Assembly: GCF_018613695.1 (NCBI RefSeq)
Contig: NZ_JAGGPR010000011.1
Span: forward strand, 124,001 to 188,000
DNA length: 64,000 nucleotides
DNA from: Arthrobacter sp. ISL-95
Lineage (GTDB): Bacteria > Actinomycetota > Actinomycetes > Actinomycetales > Micrococcaceae
Reading direction: 5' to 3'
Made by a program: the position numbers and the translations under genes. This document shows positions 25,536 to 36,713 of the stretch, one piece after another (position 1 is the stretch's first letter; each line of letters opens with the position of its first letter). The notes under the pieces are model-generated. The model searched no databases. It worked only from the letters and a program-made list of their open reading frames with translations, and was not told where the DNA came from.

Positions 25536-26372
25536 CTAACGGCTGCTATCGTCCCGCTCCCAAGCGGCCACTGCCTTACGGCTCAACAGCGGACGACGAC
25601 GGCCCGCACCGGCGAAAGCGACATAGACAACTGCATCAAAGACGCTCAACGGCCCCCTGGCCGAGGCAAGCAGCTGCCTTACGGTCCGCCCCATAGAGGC
25701 ACCGCCCGATACACGATCCTGCTCCGCATTCCCCCTATAGGTACGCCTCAGAACGGACAACAGCGCCGTACACGTCCGTGGCGTCCGCACCACCACGGGC
25801 TCGGTAGGCAGCACCGCCTTCTCATGGGCAGAAAAGAGCCGGTCCACGTAGTAGTCATCACCGGTGAGGGCAGGAAACGTCCCCAACCGCTCGTGCCCGG
25901 AAAAGCTGAGAGCATAAGCACCAGCACCCCACAGCCTCTCGGAGTTACCCGGTATACGGGAACGGGCGCGGTAGTACGCCCTCACCCAAGCCGAAGCTCC
26001 CTCGGTGTCATACCGCAAAGCCGGACGGGCAGCCAGCAAAGTGTCACCTTCCAAAGCAACGAAGACCGCACGAAGCGCAGGGGCACTGACCTCAATATCA
26101 GCGTCCAGATAAAGACGCGGCCAACGCTGCGTCGCCAGGTCGGCAGCGTTTAACGCCGCAGTCTTGGACGCCTCGGACACGTTAACCACCTGAACACCCC
26201 GGCACCGGGACGCAATAGCCGCGGTGGCATCCATGCACCCATTACAGGCCACCACCACATCAACCGTGCCCCACTCAATAACCTCCCGCAATGCCTCAAG
26301 CGTCCTGCTGATAACACCGGCCTCATTATGAGCCGGGATGATGACCGCACCGGAAGGATGGGACGTGATCAT
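25536..26372 (-). CDS. GT2 family glycosyltransferase
   Basis: A 278-residue GT-A enzyme: AVIIPAHNEAGVISRTLEAL start, VVACNGCMD, and the donor-binding region PRLYLDADIEVSA (DAD). It is probably an EPS glycosyltransferase. I prefer the ATG at 26372, which overlaps the stop of the upstream gene (ATGA), over the longer frame from 26420. Its stop codon directly abuts the stop of the convergent plus-strand glycosidase-like gene with no spacer. It has a hydrophobic part near the C-terminus (VFDAVVYVAFAG) but no clear membrane anchor. Confidence 0.85.
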   Translation of the reverse strand: MITSHPSGAVIIPAHNEAGVISRTLEALREVIEWGTVDVVVACNGCMDATAAIASRCRGVQVVNVSEASKTAALNAADLATQRWPRLYLDADIEVSAPALRAVFVALEGDTLLAARPALRYDTEGASAWVRAYYRARSRIPGNSERLWGAGAYALSFSGHERLGTFPALTGDDYYVDRLFSAHEKAVLPTEPVVVRTPRTCTALLSVLRRTYRGNAEQDRVSGGASMGRTVRQLLASARGPLSVFDAVVYVAFAGAGRRRPLLSRKAVAAWERDDSSR

Positions 26373-28300
26373 GGCATAACCGTGGTCGAGGTCCGCGTCA
26401 TATGGGGGAGCGTCTCCCAACGCCGCTGACTCAGAACCGCCAACGCCGCATCCCTGTGCCCTGGCTTATTCAAGCGCGCAACCTCGGCCGCCAGGACAGC
26501 TCCACGGAAAGCCAGCGCCCTTCCGCGCCCGAGATGCTTCGCTGCATACCGAACCCGATTGACCGACATCAAAGCAGCCAACTGCGGCGACGATCCGGAG
26601 CCCCCACGTGCATGCCACATCCTGGCGGCGGGTTCAAACCAGATGGAAAAACCCGCACCCCTGACCCGACGGCAATAGTCCGTCTCCTCCGAATACAAAA
26701 AGAACTGCTCATCCCAAGCACCCACCGCCCCCGCAGCCGCAGCACTAATCAACAGAGCCGCACCTGTAGCCCAATCAACCCGGTGCCCATGCTCATAACT
26801 CTCCAGCTCAAAATCCATCTCAGATAACCAACCAGGCCTGCCCTTCACATGGCTGCCCAACGCCGCGTCGCCCAGCGCTCGCAGAACGCCCGGCTCGCGG
26901 CGTAACGACGGGTAGATGCTGCCGTCGTCGTCCAACAGGACCGGTACCACCACACCGGCCCCCTGCTCATTCATGCGTTTGAGCATGGCGGCCAGGGCAC
27001 CCGGTTCCACGCGTAGGTCCGGGTTCAGGATGAGGTAGCTCCCGGCTTCCCCTGCCACGGCCATCGCGGCATTGATTCCGCCGGCGTAACCGAGGTTTCC
27101 CCCTGTTCGCACCGTTGTGATGTCAGGGTGATGCGAGAGTTCAAGCAGGGTGCTCTCATCGGGGGAGTTGTCCGCCACCACCACTTTGATCGAGATATCG
27201 ACCGCTTCCTCGCGCAGGCTGGCCACCAGCGGCCCGACGTCTTCAGCGTTGTTGTAGGTGACAACCACGACGGCGACGTCGGCCCCTTCGGTGACAGGCA
27301 CTAACGATCCCGGAGCCCGGCTGGGCACGGGTTCCGGGACAGAGTAAGCAGCGGCAGGCGTCTGAGTGCCTGGCCTCTGCGTGGGCGACTCGATGCCGCA
27401 ACTGCTCGAAGTCCGCAACGTCATGTACGCCTCCGGCCCATCCACCAGATAGCGGCGTGCCAACCGGCGTGGCTCCAACATGAGGCGCCACGCCCATTCG
27501 AGGCTGTGCGAGCTGGCCCATAGGGGAGCACGCCGGACATTTCCCGCCAGGAAATCCACCACGGCACCGAATGCGAGCAGGACGTTGGCGCCGGTCAGGT
27601 GCCCGTACTCCGCTATCCACAGTTCCTGGCGGGGTTTTCCTAAACCAACCACCAGGACGTCCGGGGCTGCCGCCCGTATCTCCTCGGCGAGCTTACGGGA
27701 GGCTGCGGCATCGCCCAGCGTGGACCGTGCAGGGGCCCACCACCCAGCGACCGTCAGCTCAGGCCGCTCTGCTGCGAACTTTCCGGCGATCAGATTCTGG
27801 GTCTCCTCAGACCCTCCCAGGAAACCGAGGCGCAACCCCCGGGCCGCTGCGCCGTCCAAGAAGGGGTGAATGAGGTCGCTGCCAGCCAGCCGCGGCCACG
27901 TCTCCGAGGTGATCAGCCGGGCTTCGGTAGCTAAGGGCGCACCGTCGATCAGGGTCAACCACTCAACGGGCGCGGGCTGGTCCAAGGTGCCTATCCAGCG
28001 GCTTCCGGTTCCGAAATGCCGGATGTGGTCCAAATTTGCGGAGCAAACACCCAGGGGCGACGCATCGGGGGCGCCGGCACGATCCAACATCTCCCGAAGT
28101 GCGCCGTCAGCGTCCATGAGCTTTACCGGGACACCTCCCAGACTCACCCACGGCGCTTCCGAAGCCGGCGGTCCGGAAGTGGCGGCACTTTGGTGCCGCT
28201 GACCTTGGAGTTTGCCGACGGCGACGCCGCGTCGGGGGTGAAGGTGGGGGACTGCCCTGTGGAGGAGATCTCCCATGGGCATAATTTTCGGTAGCAGCAT
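26369..28300 (-). CDS. Fusion glycosyltransferase: WecG/TagA/CpsF domain plus GT2 domain
   Basis: A 643-residue two-domain protein. Residues about 45-300 are a WecG/TagA/CpsF (GT26) domain: LGVCSANLDHIRHF, LIDGAPL, LGFLGGSEET, VLVVGLGKPRQELWI, FGAVVDFLAGNVRRAP and RLMLEPRRLARRYL. After a linker, residues about 345-620 form a GT2 domain of the rhamnosyltransferase type: VAVVVVTYNNAEDV, NLGYAGGINAAM and LNPDLRVEPGAL (DxD region NPD). Each domain is full length, so one polypeptide may add two successive sugars. The ATG at 28300 has GGAG six bases upstream; a TTG at 28312 is the alternative. It is co-transcribed with the following GT2 gene. The 173 bp upstream hold no gene and probably the promoter. 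Confidence 0.85.
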   Translation of the reverse strand: MLLPKIMPMGDLLHRAVPHLHPRRGVAVGKLQGQRHQSAATSGPPASEAPWVSLGGVPVKLMDADGALREMLDRAGAPDASPLGVCSANLDHIRHFGTGSRWIGTLDQPAPVEWLTLIDGAPLATEARLITSETWPRLAGSDLIHPFLDGAAARGLRLGFLGGSEETQNLIAGKFAAERPELTVAGWWAPARSTLGDAAASRKLAEEIRAAAPDVLVVGLGKPRQELWIAEYGHLTGANVLLAFGAVVDFLAGNVRRAPLWASSHSLEWAWRLMLEPRRLARRYLVDGPEAYMTLRTSSSCGIESPTQRPGTQTPAAAYSVPEPVPSRAPGSLVPVTEGADVAVVVVTYNNAEDVGPLVASLREEAVDISIKVVVADNSPDESTLLELSHHPDITTVRTGGNLGYAGGINAAMAVAGEAGSYLILNPDLRVEPGALAAMLKRMNEQGAGVVVPVLLDDDGSIYPSLRREPGVLRALGDAALGSHVKGRPGWLSEMDFELESYEHGHRVDWATGAALLISAAAAGAVGAWDEQFFLYSEETDYCRRVRGAGFSIWFEPAARMWHARGGSGSSPQLAALMSVNRVRYAAKHLGRGRALAFRGAVLAAEVARLNKPGHRDAALAVLSQRRWETLPHMTRTSTTVMP

Positions 28301-28473
28301 TCTCGGCTCCAACTCAAGGCATCACCATGTGGCCGACGATCCGAGGCTGCTGCACTGCCTGGATCGTCGGTGGCGGACCTGTGCCGCCATGTCAACATGT
28401 TCATTTGAGTTGTCTCCCGGCCTCCTGCAAGAGGCTGCCGTACGGCTACTTTAGGACGTTTCGCCTCACTCCG

Positions 28474-29883
28474 CTAGAGCTCCAAACTCTTGAGGTACTC
28501 AGCCAGCCGCTGGGTTGCCGAAGGCGGGTCAAATCCGGTCGCGCGGATTCCTGACAAGTCCAGCACACTGCTGCGTGGCCTTGGGGCAGTGTTGGGTTTG
28601 GCGTAGTCCGCGGTGCTGATGGGTAGCACCAGCTTTGGATCCGCGCCCATCAGGCGGTAAACGTCGCGGGCTACCTCGTGCCAGGACTGTGGTTTCCCGC
28701 CATTGCTGAGGTTGTACGTCCCGTAGGGGGCTTTGCTGTGGAGCAGGTGACGAATGCCCGGGGCGATGTCAGAGGCGAAGCTCAGCCGCCCCCATTGGTC
28801 ATCCACCACCGTGGGCGAGACACCCTCGGTGGCCAACGAGGCCATGGTTCGAACAAAGTTCCTTCCCTCGCCCACCACCCAACTGGTCCTGATGATGTAA
28901 TGCCTTGGCACGGTGGCTGCCGCGAGGTCTCCGGCGGCCTTGCTTTGACCGTAGACCCCCAGGGGAGCGGGGACTTCATCTTCGAAGTGAACCTCTGCAG
29001 TGCCGTCGAACACGTAGTCACTTGAGATGTGGACAAAAGTCAGTGAATGCTCGACGGCGGCACGCGCCAAACGGGAAACGGCAGCTGCGTTGATGCTCCA
29101 GGCAGCCGCGCGGCCTTCCGCGCTTTCGGCCGCATCGACTGCGGTGAACGCGGCAGCGTTGATGATCGTGGAGTAATCGCGCCAATTGACTGCCTCGTAG
29201 GACTCCCGGGCGGTGATGTCGAACTGCGCGCGCCCGGCGAACTCCACCGTGGAGTCACCCGCGAAAGCATGCCGAAGGGCGGATCCCAGCTGGCCGTCCG
29301 CGCCAAGGACCAGGGTACGCCGGCCGCTCATGGGTACAACGTCTCCCATCCGCGGGTGCTTGCTGTCCTGCGCGGAAACGACGGAGCTCTCCAAGGGGAT
29401 CGGCCACGGTACGGCTACATGCTCATCAGCAAGGTTGAGGAACGTGTAGTCCTTTTGTGACTCCGCGCTCCAATGGTCGTTGACCAGGTAGCAGTAGGCG
29501 GTATTTTCCTCCAATGTCTGGAATGCGTTGCCAACGCCACGCGGGACGAAGATGGCCTCGCCCGGGGTTAGTTCTGCGGTAAACAGTGTTCCGAACGTTG
29601 GACCCTCACGCAGGTCCACCCAGGCGCCGAAGATCCGTCCCGAGGCCAGCGAAACGAACTTGTCCCAAGGCTCTGCGTGGATGCCGCGGATCGTTCCACG
29701 CACGGCGTTGAAGGAAATGTTGTTCTGCACCGGGCCGAAGTCAGGCAACCCGGCAGCCAGCATCCTGGCGCGGTGCCAGTTTTCTTTGAACCAGCCTCTG
29801 CCATCCCCATGAACAGGAAGCTCAAACAGCAGCAGTCCAGGGATGGGCGTTATTCTCGAACGTAGTTGACGTCCCTGTTCCAC
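28474..29883 (-). CDS. rmlCD: Bifunctional dTDP-4-dehydrorhamnose 3,5-epimerase / reductase (RmlC-RmlD fusion)
   Basis: A 469-residue fusion of the last two steps of dTDP-L-rhamnose synthesis. Residues 1-180 are the RmlC cupin with catalytic His69 (RGIHAEPWDKFV) and the EAIFVPRGVGNAF strand. Residues 188-469 are the RmlD reductase with cofactor loop GADGQLG (194-200), ISSDYVFDG and the catalytic Tyr311/Lys315 pair (YGQSK). The order C then D fits the reaction order. GTG at 29883 lies 3 bp after the rmlB stop, implying coupling. The fusion also occurs in other Actinobacteria. Confidence 0.92.
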   Translation of the reverse strand: MEQGRQLRSRITPIPGLLLFELPVHGDGRGWFKENWHRARMLAAGLPDFGPVQNNISFNAVRGTIRGIHAEPWDKFVSLASGRIFGAWVDLREGPTFGTLFTAELTPGEAIFVPRGVGNAFQTLEENTAYCYLVNDHWSAESQKDYTFLNLADEHVAVPWPIPLESSVVSAQDSKHPRMGDVVPMSGRRTLVLGADGQLGSALRHAFAGDSTVEFAGRAQFDITARESYEAVNWRDYSTIINAAAFTAVDAAESAEGRAAAWSINAAAVSRLARAAVEHSLTFVHISSDYVFDGTAEVHFEDEVPAPLGVYGQSKAAGDLAAATVPRHYIIRTSWVVGEGRNFVRTMASLATEGVSPTVVDDQWGRLSFASDIAPGIRHLLHSKAPYGTYNLSNGGKPQSWHEVARDVYRLMGADPKLVLPISTADYAKPNTAPRPRSSVLDLSGIRATGFDPPSATQRLAEYLKSLEL

Positions 29884-29886
29884 GTT

Positions 29887-31805
<1,919 letters not shown>

Positions 31806-31811
31806 GCGGAA

Positions 31812-32744
31812 CTAGACTGCTGAAACGTCCTCAAGGGCGCGCGCGATCTCAGCCGGCAGCGCCGTCAATTGAGCGTCCAGTAGTTCCTTGAGTTGAACGG
31901 CGTTCCTCGGGCCAACAACTGCCGTCGCCACGCCCGGCCGGGAGAGTAACCAGCTGAGGGACACGTCCATTGGTGTCCGGCCCAGTCCCTGGGCTGCCAT
32001 GGCCACGGCTTCCACGACGCGGGACGCCCGCGACTCAAGGTAGGGCTCGACGTACCCGGCCAGACGGCTCTGCGCCGCACGGGAATCGGCAGGAATCTGC
32101 CCCCGGTATTTGCCGCTGAGTACGCCACGTCCCAGGGGCGCCCACGCCATCAGCCCCAGGCCGGCGTCTTCCACGGCAGGAATGAGTTCTTCCTCTGCTC
32201 TACGTTGGACCAAGGAATATTCGGACTGGTTTGCCACGAGGGTGAATCCGGCCACGGCCGCTGCCTTGGCTGTTTGCCACCCGTTGTAATTGGAAATACC
32301 CACGTAGCGCGCACGGCCACTCCGCTGGGCGAGCTCCAAGGCGGAGAGTGTTTCTTCCAAGGGCACGTTCGGATCCCACTCGTGGGCGAACCAGATATCG
32401 ATATAGTCGGTGCCAAGTCTGGCCAGGCTTGCATCAAGGGCGGACAGCATCGCGCCCCGGGATGCGTTGACGCTTCGCCTGGAGTCCGACGACGACACGC
32501 CGGCTTTGGTGGAAATCACAATCTCGGAACGGGCCACTACATCGCCCAGCATGGATCCCAACATTGCTTCTGCCCTGCCTTGCGCGTAAGACGCTGTTGT
32601 GTCCACCACAGTGCCACCGCCGGCAACGAATCCGTGGAGCAGTTCAGCAGCATCCTGCTCGTCGGTCTCCTGGGCCCAGGACATGGTTCCAAGGGACAAT
32701 GAGGACACACGGAATCCGCTGTTTCCGACATAACGCTGCTGCAT
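31812..32744 (-). CDS. Aldo/keto reductase
   Basis: A 310-residue NADPH-dependent reductase with a TIM barrel. Motifs: [12 protein letters not shown] (catalytic Tyr), ISTKAG (Lys), WFAHEWDP (His region) and GISNYNGWQ. It resembles the YhdN/AKR11-type sugar or aldehyde reductases; the substrate is not evident. A TAAGCT box ends 7 bases before the ATG. It diverges from uppP with 52 bp between starts and converges on rmlA. Confidence 0.88.
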   Translation of the reverse strand: MQQRYVGNSGFRVSSLSLGTMSWAQETDEQDAAELLHGFVAGGGTVVDTTASYAQGRAEAMLGSMLGDVVARSEIVISTKAGVSSSDSRRSVNASRGAMLSALDASLARLGTDYIDIWFAHEWDPNVPLEETLSALELAQRSGRARYVGISNYNGWQTAKAAAVAGFTLVANQSEYSLVQRRAEEELIPAVEDAGLGLMAWAPLGRGVLSGKYRGQIPADSRAAQSRLAGYVEPYLESRASRVVEAVAMAAQGLGRTPMDVSLSWLLSRPGVATAVVGPRNAVQLKELLDAQLTALPAEIARALEDVSAV

Positions 32745-32751
32745 AGCAGTT

Positions 32752-32757
32752 AGCTTA
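32752..32757 (-). promoter_or_regulatory. -10 box TAAGCT, leaderless start of the aldo/keto reductase
   Basis: TAAGCT on the minus strand ends 7 bases before the ATG at 32744; no ribosome site intervenes. Confidence 0.5.
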
Positions 32758-32782
32758 CGGGGAGTTAGAGGACTTCATGACG

Positions 32783-32788
32783 TAGGGT
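32783..32788 (+). promoter_or_regulatory. -10 box TAGGGT, leaderless start of uppP
   Basis: TAGGGT ends 8 bases before the GTG at 32797 and no ribosome site is seen. Confidence 0.45.
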
Positions 32789-32796
32789 CTATTCAC

Positions 32797-33630
32797 GTGA
32801 ACTGGATAGAAGCAGCCTTGCTGGGCCTGGTGCAGGGCCTCACCGAATTCCTCCCGATTTCCTCGAGCGCGCACCTGCGGATCGTCGGCTCATTCCTCCC
32901 GAATGCCTCAGATCCCGGTGCCGCCTTCACGGCCATCACGCAGCTGGGAACTGAAACCGCCGTGATTGTCTACTTCTGGCGTGACATTGTAAGGATCGTC
33001 CGGGCCTGGTTCGGCTCCCTCACAGGCAAGGTGGAACGCAACAATCCGGATGCCCGGATGGGCTGGCTGGTCATCCTTGGCAGCCTGCCGATCATCATCC
33101 TCGGCCTGTTGTTCCAAGACCAGATCGAGTCAGTGCTGCGCAGTATGTGGATCGTTGCCACCATGCTGATTGTGTTCGGAATGATCCTTGCTGTTGCCGA
33201 CGCCATTGGCCGGCAGGAGAGGGATCTCACCCAACTGAGCTACAAGCACGGCATTCTCTACGGCTTCGCCCAAGCCATGGCCTTGATCCCCGGCGTATCA
33301 CGCTCAGGCGGCACCATCACCGCCGGCCTCCTCATGGGGTACACCCGTGAAGCCGCCGCCAGGTATTCCTTCCTTCTGGCCATACCGGCCGTGTTCGGCA
33401 GCGGGCTGTACCAGCTCTATAAGACGGTTTCCAACGAAGGCCTGGCTGGACCCTACGGCCTCCCGGAGACTGCGATGGCCACGGTCATCGCTTTCGTGGT
33501 GGGTTACGTCATCATCGGCTGGTTCCTGAAGTTCGTCTCCACCCGCAGCTACCGGCTGTTCGTTTGGTACCGGATACTCCTGGGCCTGGCCTTGTATGTC
33601 CTGCTCGGTTTCGGTGTGATCAGCGCCTAG
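32797..33630 (+). CDS. uppP: Undecaprenyl-diphosphatase (BacA family)
   Basis: A 277-residue membrane enzyme that dephosphorylates undecaprenyl diphosphate to recycle the lipid carrier for peptidoglycan and EPS. The catalytic segments are [15 protein letters not shown] (Glu17 and the serines, residues 13-27) and PGVSRSGGT (about 165-173). Seven to eight membrane segments are present. The start is a GTG with a leaderless-type promoter. It also confers some bacitracin tolerance in other bacteria. mshC follows 15 bp later, as in the mycobacterial uppP-mshC neighbourhood. Confidence 0.95.
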   Translation: MNWIEAALLGLVQGLTEFLPISSSAHLRIVGSFLPNASDPGAAFTAITQLGTETAVIVYFWRDIVRIVRAWFGSLTGKVERNNPDARMGWLVILGSLPIIILGLLFQDQIESVLRSMWIVATMLIVFGMILAVADAIGRQERDLTQLSYKHGILYGFAQAMALIPGVSRSGGTITAGLLMGYTREAAARYSFLLAIPAVFGSGLYQLYKTVSNEGLAGPYGLPETAMATVIAFVVGYVIIGWFLKFVSTRSYRLFVWYRILLGLALYVLLGFGVISA

Positions 33631-33633
33631 CAC

Positions 33634-33639
33634 TAAGGT
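33634..33639 (+). promoter_or_regulatory. -10 box TAAGGT, leaderless start of mshC
   Basis: TAAGGT ends 6 bases before the GTG at 33646 and starts 3 bases after the uppP stop, so mshC may have its own start site besides read-through. Confidence 0.5.
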
Positions 33640-33645
33640 TAAGTC

Positions 33646-34923
33646 GTGAAATCGTGGACCTCCCGCCCTGTACCTGAGCTGCCCGGCAGCCTGCCGCAAC
33701 TACGGCTGTATGACACAGCCCTTGGCCGGGTGGTGGACGTTGAGAAACAGCCGGAGCAGTCGATGTATGTCTGCGGCATCACCCCGTATGACGCGACGCA
33801 TATGGGACACGCAGCCAGTTATGTGGCTTTCGATCTCCTGAACCGTGCTTGGCGCGACGCCGGCGTCCGGGTCTCCTACGTCCAAAATGTCACTGACATT
33901 GATGATCCCCTTCTGGAGCGCGCCACAGCTACCGGCGTGGACTGGCGTGACTTGGCCCAAAGCCAAATCGAGCTGTTCCAGACAGACATGGACGCCCTGA
34001 ACGTCCTCGCACCGAACCACTACATCGGCGCTGTCGAGGCCATCCCGGACATCGTTCCGGCCATCGAGCAGCTGATCGCTGACGGCGTGGCCTATCGCGT
34101 TGCAGGCTCAGAAGGAGAGCCCGACGGCGATGTGTACTACGACGTCGAGACCGCCGGTAAGCGCTCCGACGCCACAGACGCCTGGACACTGGGCGATGTT
34201 TCCGGCTTGGGCGAGAACGAAATGCTGGAACTCTTCGCTGAACGGGGCGGAGACCCCGCCAGAGCGGGCAAGCGCCATGCCTTGGATCCCTTGCTGTGGC
34301 GGGTTGCCCGTGAAGGCGAGCCGAACTGGCCCGGGGCCACCCTCGGCGACGGCCGGCCAGGTTGGCACATCGAATGTACGGTGATCGCGCAGAAGTATCT
34401 TCCCGCACCCTTCACCGTTCAGGGTGGTGGCTCGGACCTGGTATTCCCGCACCATGAAATGGGCGCCGGCCACGCCTATTCACTCTCCGGCGTTCCACTG
34501 GCGCGCCACTATTCACACGCCGGCATGGTGGGGCTGGACGGGGAGAAGATGAGCAAGTCCAAGGGCAACCTGGTTCTTGTTTCGAAGCTTCGCGCTGCCG
34601 GCGAGGAACCTGCGGCAATCCGCCTTGCCATCCTCGCCCATCACTACCGCTCCGACTGGTCATGGACCGATGCCGAGTTTGCTGAGGCCAAGGACCGGCT
34701 TCAGCAGTGGCGCACGGCCCTGGATCATGCTCCGGCCGGATCTGCTGCGGCCCTGATAACGGCCATGCGCGATGAACTGGCCAACGACCTCAACGCTCCT
34801 GGTGCGATCTCCGCCGTCGATCACTGGGCAGAGAGAGCGATTAGCTCTGGCGCGGACTCCTCAGCGCAGGATGCGGCCCTTGTTACTGACGCCATCGACG
34901 CTTTGCTCGGGGTTGAGCTCTAA
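33646..34923 (+). CDS. mshC: Cysteine:GlcN-inositol ligase, mycothiol biosynthesis
   Basis: A 425-residue homologue of cysteinyl-tRNA synthetase that joins cysteine to glucosaminyl-inositol using ATP, the fourth step of mycothiol synthesis. Zinc ligand Cys43 lies in [17 protein letters not shown], with the HMGH (HIGH-type) motif at 52-55; KMSKS is at 301-305. The tRNA anticodon-binding C-domain of true CysRS is missing, which separates MshC (about 420 residues) from CysS. This gene marks the organism as a mycothiol-producing actinomycete. Confidence 0.95.
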   Translation: MKSWTSRPVPELPGSLPQLRLYDTALGRVVDVEKQPEQSMYVCGITPYDATHMGHAASYVAFDLLNRAWRDAGVRVSYVQNVTDIDDPLLERATATGVDWRDLAQSQIELFQTDMDALNVLAPNHYIGAVEAIPDIVPAIEQLIADGVAYRVAGSEGEPDGDVYYDVETAGKRSDATDAWTLGDVSGLGENEMLELFAERGGDPARAGKRHALDPLLWRVAREGEPNWPGATLGDGRPGWHIECTVIAQKYLPAPFTVQGGGSDLVFPHHEMGAGHAYSLSGVPLARHYSHAGMVGLDGEKMSKSKGNLVLVSKLRAAGEEPAAIRLAILAHHYRSDWSWTDAEFAEAKDRLQQWRTALDHAPAGSAAALITAMRDELANDLNAPGAISAVDHWAERAISSGADSSAQDAALVTDAIDALLGVEL

Positions 34924-34964
34924 GCAACCCGAGAGCCGTTGTTGGTTTCAGGCGAATTGACCTC

Positions 34965-35870
34965 TTAGGGACGCTCTTTGCCGCGCCGTTTCAAGTACCG
35001 CTCGAATTCACGGGCAATGGACTCGCCGGACGCCTCCGGCAGGTCAGCTGTGTCTTTCGCTTCTTCCAATTGCCGTACATAGGCAGCAATCTCAGGGTCC
35101 TCTGTTGCGAGTTCATCCACCCCGCGTTCCCAGGCTTCAGATTCTTCAGCCAATGCCTGACTGTCCAACGGAACCTGCAAAAGGTCCTCGATCCTGTGCA
35201 GGATGGCCAGCTGCGCCTTGGGGGAGGGCGGCTGAGCAACGTAGTGCGGAACCGCTGCCCACAGTGAGACCGTAGGCAGCCCTGCCAGCATCGCGAACTC
35301 TGCAAGCACACCCACAATGCCCACCGGCCCTTCATACTGGGAGGCCTCCAGGTTGAGGCGTTCCCGCAGTGAACTGTCCTCCGTTGTGGTGCTCACCGGA
35401 ATAGGACGGCTATGGGGAACGTCGGCCAGCAGAGCGCCCACCAAAATCACGGAGTCCACTTTGAGCGCTTCAGCATGGACCAGCAGTTCGGTGGTGTAGG
35501 CGCGCCAGCGGTATGAGGGTTCGGTACCGAGAACCAAGACCACATCCACGTTGCTGTCCGGAACTTCAGCCTTGTACATCCGCGTTGAAGGCCATTTGAC
35601 CTTTCGGGCACCCGAAGACGTGCGCCGCACGGTGGGGCGCGTGAACTGGAAGTCGTAATACTCCTCGGCGTCCACTGTGGCAACCTTTTTGCCGTCCCAC
35701 AGCTTGTTCAAGTAGTGCAGCGCATCGCTCGCGGCCTCACCGGCGTCGTTCCAGCCCTCAAACGCGGCGAGCATTACGGTGACACGCTGGCCGTCCGCGG
35801 GTTCCTTGAGGAAACGCTCGGGCTCCGCGGTGATGTCCTGTCCTTCGGGGGTCCCGTCCACACTGTTCAT
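34965..35870 (-). CDS. PAC2 family protein
   Basis: A 301-residue protein of the PAC2/proteasome assembly chaperone-like family: VTVMLAAFEGWNDAGEAASDAL at the N-terminus and LVGALLADVPHSRPIPVS in the middle. Family members occur beside proteasome genes in Actinobacteria (M. tuberculosis Rv2125), but the bacterial proteins have no proven assembly role. A TAGGGT box ends 6 bases before the ATG. It converges with mshC and diverges from the HAD gene. Confidence 0.85.
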   Translation of the reverse strand: MNSVDGTPEGQDITAEPERFLKEPADGQRVTVMLAAFEGWNDAGEAASDALHYLNKLWDGKKVATVDAEEYYDFQFTRPTVRRTSSGARKVKWPSTRMYKAEVPDSNVDVVLVLGTEPSYRWRAYTTELLVHAEALKVDSVILVGALLADVPHSRPIPVSTTTEDSSLRERLNLEASQYEGPVGIVGVLAEFAMLAGLPTVSLWAAVPHYVAQPPSPKAQLAILHRIEDLLQVPLDSQALAEESEAWERGVDELATEDPEIAAYVRQLEEAKDTADLPEASGESIAREFERYLKRRGKERP

Positions 35871-35876
35871 CCACTC

Positions 35877-35882
35877 ACCCTA
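35877..35882 (-). promoter_or_regulatory. -10 box TAGGGT, leaderless start of the PAC2 gene
   Basis: TAGGGT on the minus strand ends 6 bases before the ATG at 35870. Confidence 0.5.
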
Positions 35883-35980
35883 CGTCCAAGACCCTTGTGG
35901 ATGCATGGCATTTCACGCCGAAGCGTGTCCGCGATTCGCCCGGAGCGCAACCCGCGGACGGCCGCCCGCCAGGTTCCACG

Positions 35981-35986
35981 TAGACT
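35981..35986 (+). promoter_or_regulatory. -10 box TAGACT, leaderless start of the HAD gene
   Basis: TAGACT ends 7 bases before the ATG at 35994; the purine-rich GGAAA in between is only 2 bases from the ATG and is a poor ribosome site. Confidence 0.45.
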
Positions 35987-35993
35987 GGAAACC

Positions 35994-36713
35994 ATGCATT
36001 CCTCACCCAGCCAGCCCCTCCTCAAAGCCGTGCTCTGGGATATGGATGGCACACTCGTGGACACTGAGCCCTATTGGATCGCTGCCGAGCGTGCGCTGGT
36101 TGAGTCCCATGGCGGGGCCTGGTCCCACGAGCAGGCCATGCAATTGGTGGGGCAGTCCTTGCTTCACTCGGCGGCCGTCCTGCAGGCAGCAGGCGTCAGG
36201 CTTGAGGCACGAGAAATTGTTGACACGTTAAGTGCACAGGTGATCGCGCAGGTCCGCAAGGAGGTCCCGTGGCGGCCCAGCGCCCGTGAACTGCTCGATG
36301 ATCTCCACCAGGCAGGCATTCGCTGCGCCCTGGTGACCATGTCCGAAGGCCCACTGGCCGGTGTGGTGGCGGAGAGCCTTCCCAAGCCCTACTTCGAGTT
36401 CATGGTCACCGGCGATTCCGTCACCAACGGGAAACCGCACCCGGAGGCCTACCTCACAGCCGTAGAGCGGCTCAGGCTGGAGGACCCCTCCGTGAGTATT
36501 CACCACTGCGTTGCCCTCGAGGATTCCATCCCGGGTGCCACGGCAGCCATTGCATCGGGCGTAGTCACTGTAGGAATTCCCCATCAGGTGCCCCTTCCGG
36601 ATGACCCCCGAATGATCATGTGGCCTACGTTGGTTGGCCGAACAGCACCCGATCTGCAACAGCTGGTCGCTGACCGTTTCGCCGCAGCAAACCTGCTTGA
36701 AGGGGCCAACTAG
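35994..36713 (+). CDS. HAD-superfamily hydrolase (beta-phosphoglucomutase/phosphatase-like)
   Basis: A 239-residue HAD enzyme. The nucleophile motif is LWDMDGTLVDTEP with Asp16 and Asp18; VTMSEGPL holds motif II and CVALEDSIPGATAA motif IV; the cap is the small helical type inserted after motif I. It acts on a small phosphorylated metabolite, unidentified. The ATG at 35994 gives the normal family length; the longer frame upstream overlaps the divergent PAC2 gene. The next gene starts at the very next base after its stop. Confidence 0.85.
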   Translation: MHSSPSQPLLKAVLWDMDGTLVDTEPYWIAAERALVESHGGAWSHEQAMQLVGQSLLHSAAVLQAAGVRLEAREIVDTLSAQVIAQVRKEVPWRPSARELLDDLHQAGIRCALVTMSEGPLAGVVAESLPKPYFEFMVTGDSVTNGKPHPEAYLTAVERLRLEDPSVSIHHCVALEDSIPGATAAIASGVVTVGIPHQVPLPDDPRMIMWPTLVGRTAPDLQQLVADRFAAANLLEGAN

